The notes under the pieces: generated by a model
What the model saw: only the letters and a program-made list of their open reading frames with translations
Database searches by the model: none
What the model was told of the DNA's origin: nothing
Program-made: the position numbers and the translations under genes
From: Microbulbifer elongatus
GTDB taxonomy: Bacteria; Pseudomonadota; Gammaproteobacteria; Pseudomonadales; Cellvibrionaceae
DNA: 64,000 nt
Reading direction: 5' to 3'
Assembly: GCF_020524885.1 (NCBI RefSeq)
Contig: NZ_JAIVKJ010000004.1
Span: 124,001 to 188,000, forward strand
Shown here: positions 62,282 through 64,000 of the stretch, in pieces
Position numbering within the stretch: position 1 is the stretch's first letter
Layout: each line of letters starts with the position of its first letter

Positions 62282-64000
62282 ATGAAACCTTTACCTTGGG
62301 CAAAGTCCGCACTCGCGCTGTGCATTATGGGGACACTGACCGCCTGTGGCGGCGGTGGTGCCAATGAGAACAACGAGGGGGACGTGGTTGTCACTCCTCC
62401 CCCGCAGTCGTCCAGCAGTTCATCTGGCGGTTCTTCCAGCGGTGGTTCCTCCAGCGGTGGTTCATCGGGCGGCGGCGCCGAAGGCCCAATTCTTTCTGAG
62501 AACTTTGGAGACGACCTGTTCGTCAACTTTGACGAGGCAGATACCCAGTTTTTCTTCAGTCAGGACTACAAAGCGCTGGATGCGAGCAATGCCGCCGATG
62601 CTTGGCCGTCTTTTTACTACCCCACCTGCTGTTTCTTCCTGAACGATAACCCGGCCGACGGCGTCGAGGTTTCACTGGATCAAATGGGTATTGTGAGCGA
62701 CAGCGGCAACCCGGCGATGTTATTGAATACCGGCCGTTTCAGTGTCGGTCAGACCCGCCCGGATATCGACGACGCGGACCCGAAGAAGGACACCACCACC
62801 TCCGACGACGTGACCACCTGGGGTGAGCTGGATCTGAGCGAACCGTACCGTATCTCTTTCTGTGTGAAAGACGCTTCCGGTACCCGCAACATGCAGGTGT
62901 ATGTGGACAACAACACCTCCGGCGAAGCCAACTCCACCTGGGGTGGCGGCGGCACTGGCTCGCGTATCTTCAATATCCCCGCCGGTGACCTGATCCCGGG
63001 CAAGCGTGTACAGATCAACGTACCGGGCGATATCACCTATGAACAGGGTGGCGAGGTAAAAGACGTTCGCCAGGCACAGGTCGGCAGCACCAGCTCCTTC
63101 CTGCAGTTCCGCGTCGAAGGCGGCAGTTCCGTAATCTTTGATGACCTGCTGGTAGAGCGCCAGGAAGACGATGGCCAGTCCGAGCTGCCTGCGTGTAATG
63201 TATTCCAGCCGGCTACTGCGCCGGAGGCGCCGGAAGCGCCGAGCCTGTTTGCGAGTGATGCACAGGTCGCCGTCAGCTGGACCTCTTCCATCGGCGCCAC
63301 TTCCTATGACGTGGCCTACAGCACTGGCACAGACGTGAACGCTGCCGATGTTGTAGAAGGGCTGACCGAGACGAGCACTACCCTGACCGAGTTGGAAAAT
63401 GGCAGCGAGTACAGTGTTTGGGTGCGCGCGGTGAACAACGTTGGCGCTGGCGCATGGAGTGAAGCCACCACGGCGACTCCCGTAGCACCGGTTGGTGACA
63501 ACTGCGTACCGACCACATCGGTGGACCCGTCTGCAACCAACATGATCCAGTGGAACGTGTACGACGGCTGTTCACATCCCGGTGACCTTGGCGCTGTCGT
63601 AATTAATGGTAGCGAGGCAAGCAATTTCGCGTTTTCTGAAGAAGAATTGCCGTGGTTCGAAGTGAGCCCCCTCGGCGTCATGAATCTGGATACTCGTGAT
63701 GGTGACGAGAATACCAAACCAGTGGGTGATCTGGATGGCGTAATCGCCGGCGACGCGGCGACTTATCCCAAGCACTTCACCTTTATTGCGCGCATCGATA
63801 CTTCATTTGCCACCACGCTGGATAGTGTGCGCGGTTTTGAGATCGAGACGCATCTGGGTGACGGCGGTGTAGATGCGCGAGGTCCGGCCCGGATCAAGAC
63901 GATCCTGCGCCCGGACGGCAACAAGATCCAGCTGGACAAATTCCTCTCCGACGACAGCACCGCGGAAGTGGATATGGATATGACCGATGGCTATCACATC
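62282..64000 (+). CDS. Multidomain lipoprotein of the pectin cluster, 3' part missing
   Basis: 573 residues are visible before the window ends. The signal peptide ends in LTAC. A Ser/Gly linker (about 41-62) precedes a beta-sandwich (about 65-300) with QVYVDNNTSGEANSTWGG, matching the C-terminal module of the PL1 protein at 60093-61916. A fibronectin type III domain follows (about 313-403, with VSWTSSIGATSYDVAYS and NGSEYSVWVRAVNNVG). The last part (about 404-573) is the start of another domain with beta character (FTFIARIDTS, RGFEIETHLGDGG) that I cannot name. It probably carries a catalytic pectin-active domain downstream. AAGGGG lies before the ATG. Confidence 0.82.
   Translation, partial: MKPLPWAKSALALCIMGTLTACGGGGANENNEGDVVVTPPPQSSSSSSGGSSSGGSSSGGSSGGGAEGPILSENFGDDLFVNFDEADTQFFFSQDYKALDASNAADAWPSFYYPTCCFFLNDNPADGVEVSLDQMGIVSDSGNPAMLLNTGRFSVGQTRPDIDDADPKKDTTTSDDVTTWGELDLSEPYRISFCVKDASGTRNMQVYVDNNTSGEANSTWGGGGTGSRIFNIPAGDLIPGKRVQINVPGDITYEQGGEVKDVRQAQVGSTSSFLQFRVEGGSSVIFDDLLVERQEDDGQSELPACNVFQPATAPEAPEAPSLFASDAQVAVSWTSSIGATSYDVAYSTGTDVNAADVVEGLTETSTTLTELENGSEYSVWVRAVNNVGAGAWSEATTATPVAPVGDNCVPTTSVDPSATNMIQWNVYDGCSHPGDLGAVVINGSEASNFAFSEEELPWFEVSPLGVMNLDTRDGDENTKPVGDLDGVIAGDAATYPKHFTFIARIDTSFATTLDSVRGFEIETHLGDGGVDARGPARIKTILRPDGNKIQLDKFLSDDSTAEVDMDMTDGYHI

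Overview
The window looks like part of the chromosome of a marine, polysaccharide-degrading gammaproteobacterium of the Cellvibrionales type (Microbulbifer is my best guess). The reasons are secreted enzymes joined by long poly-serine linkers, sugar-type TonB-dependent receptors, many lipoprotein CAZymes, a high-GC codon style and a periplasmic nitrate reductase operon. This assignment is inference, because no rRNA or housekeeping marker is present. No tRNA, rRNA, CRISPR array, insertion sequence or phage gene was seen.

Layout. 1-6.7 kb (+): the end of a TonB-dependent receptor, then a DUF4861-GH105 fusion, kduI and kduD. 7.0-11.4 kb (+): napEDABC. 11.6-19.8 kb (-): DUF4861 lipoprotein, kduI, kduD, SSS symporter, uxaC and uxuB, read from high to low coordinates. 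20.6-23.4 kb (+): an enolase-superfamily enzyme, an NTF2-RidA fusion and a creatininase-family hydrolase. 23.5-28.6 kb (-): secreted GH105, a GntR/FCD regulator, an Nramp-like transporter and a TIM-barrel isomerase-like protein. 28.8-34.9 kb (+): cytoplasmic GH2 beta-glucuronidase, a second SSS symporter and a secreted GH20-like enzyme. 35.0-39.8 kb (+): two SDRs, an FAH-family hydrolase, an enolase paralogue and an APH-fold kinase. 39.9-42.5 kb (-): an unrecognised 864-residue exported protein. 42.8-46.6 kb (+): a NagB-like deaminase and a TonB-dependent receptor. 46.7-52.2 kb (+): uxuA, kdgK and a TRAP transporter. 52.6-64.0 kb (+): a double PL1 pectate lyase, a multidomain CE8 pectin methylesterase, a lipoprotein PL1 lyase and a lipoprotein cut by the window end.

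How it fits together. CE8 de-esterifies pectin and the PL1 lyases cut it to unsaturated oligogalacturonides. Receptors and TRAP/SSS carriers import products, and GH105 enzymes release the unsaturated terminal uronate. KduI and KduD turn this into 2-keto-3-deoxygluconate (KDG). UxaC, UxuB and UxuA bring glucuronate, for example from the GH2 enzyme, to the same KDG, and KdgK phosphorylates it. KDPG aldolase is not in the window. The GH2, GH20-like and NagB-like genes suggest that a second, hexosamine- and glucuronate-containing glycan is also handled.

The most novel parts are the SDR-SDR-FAH-enolase-kinase cassette, the cassette of enolase-superfamily enzyme, NTF2-RidA and creatininase next to a motif-less Nramp homologue, the unrecognised 864-residue protein, and a set of intergenic dyads including a perfect 15-bp inverted repeat before a receptor gene.
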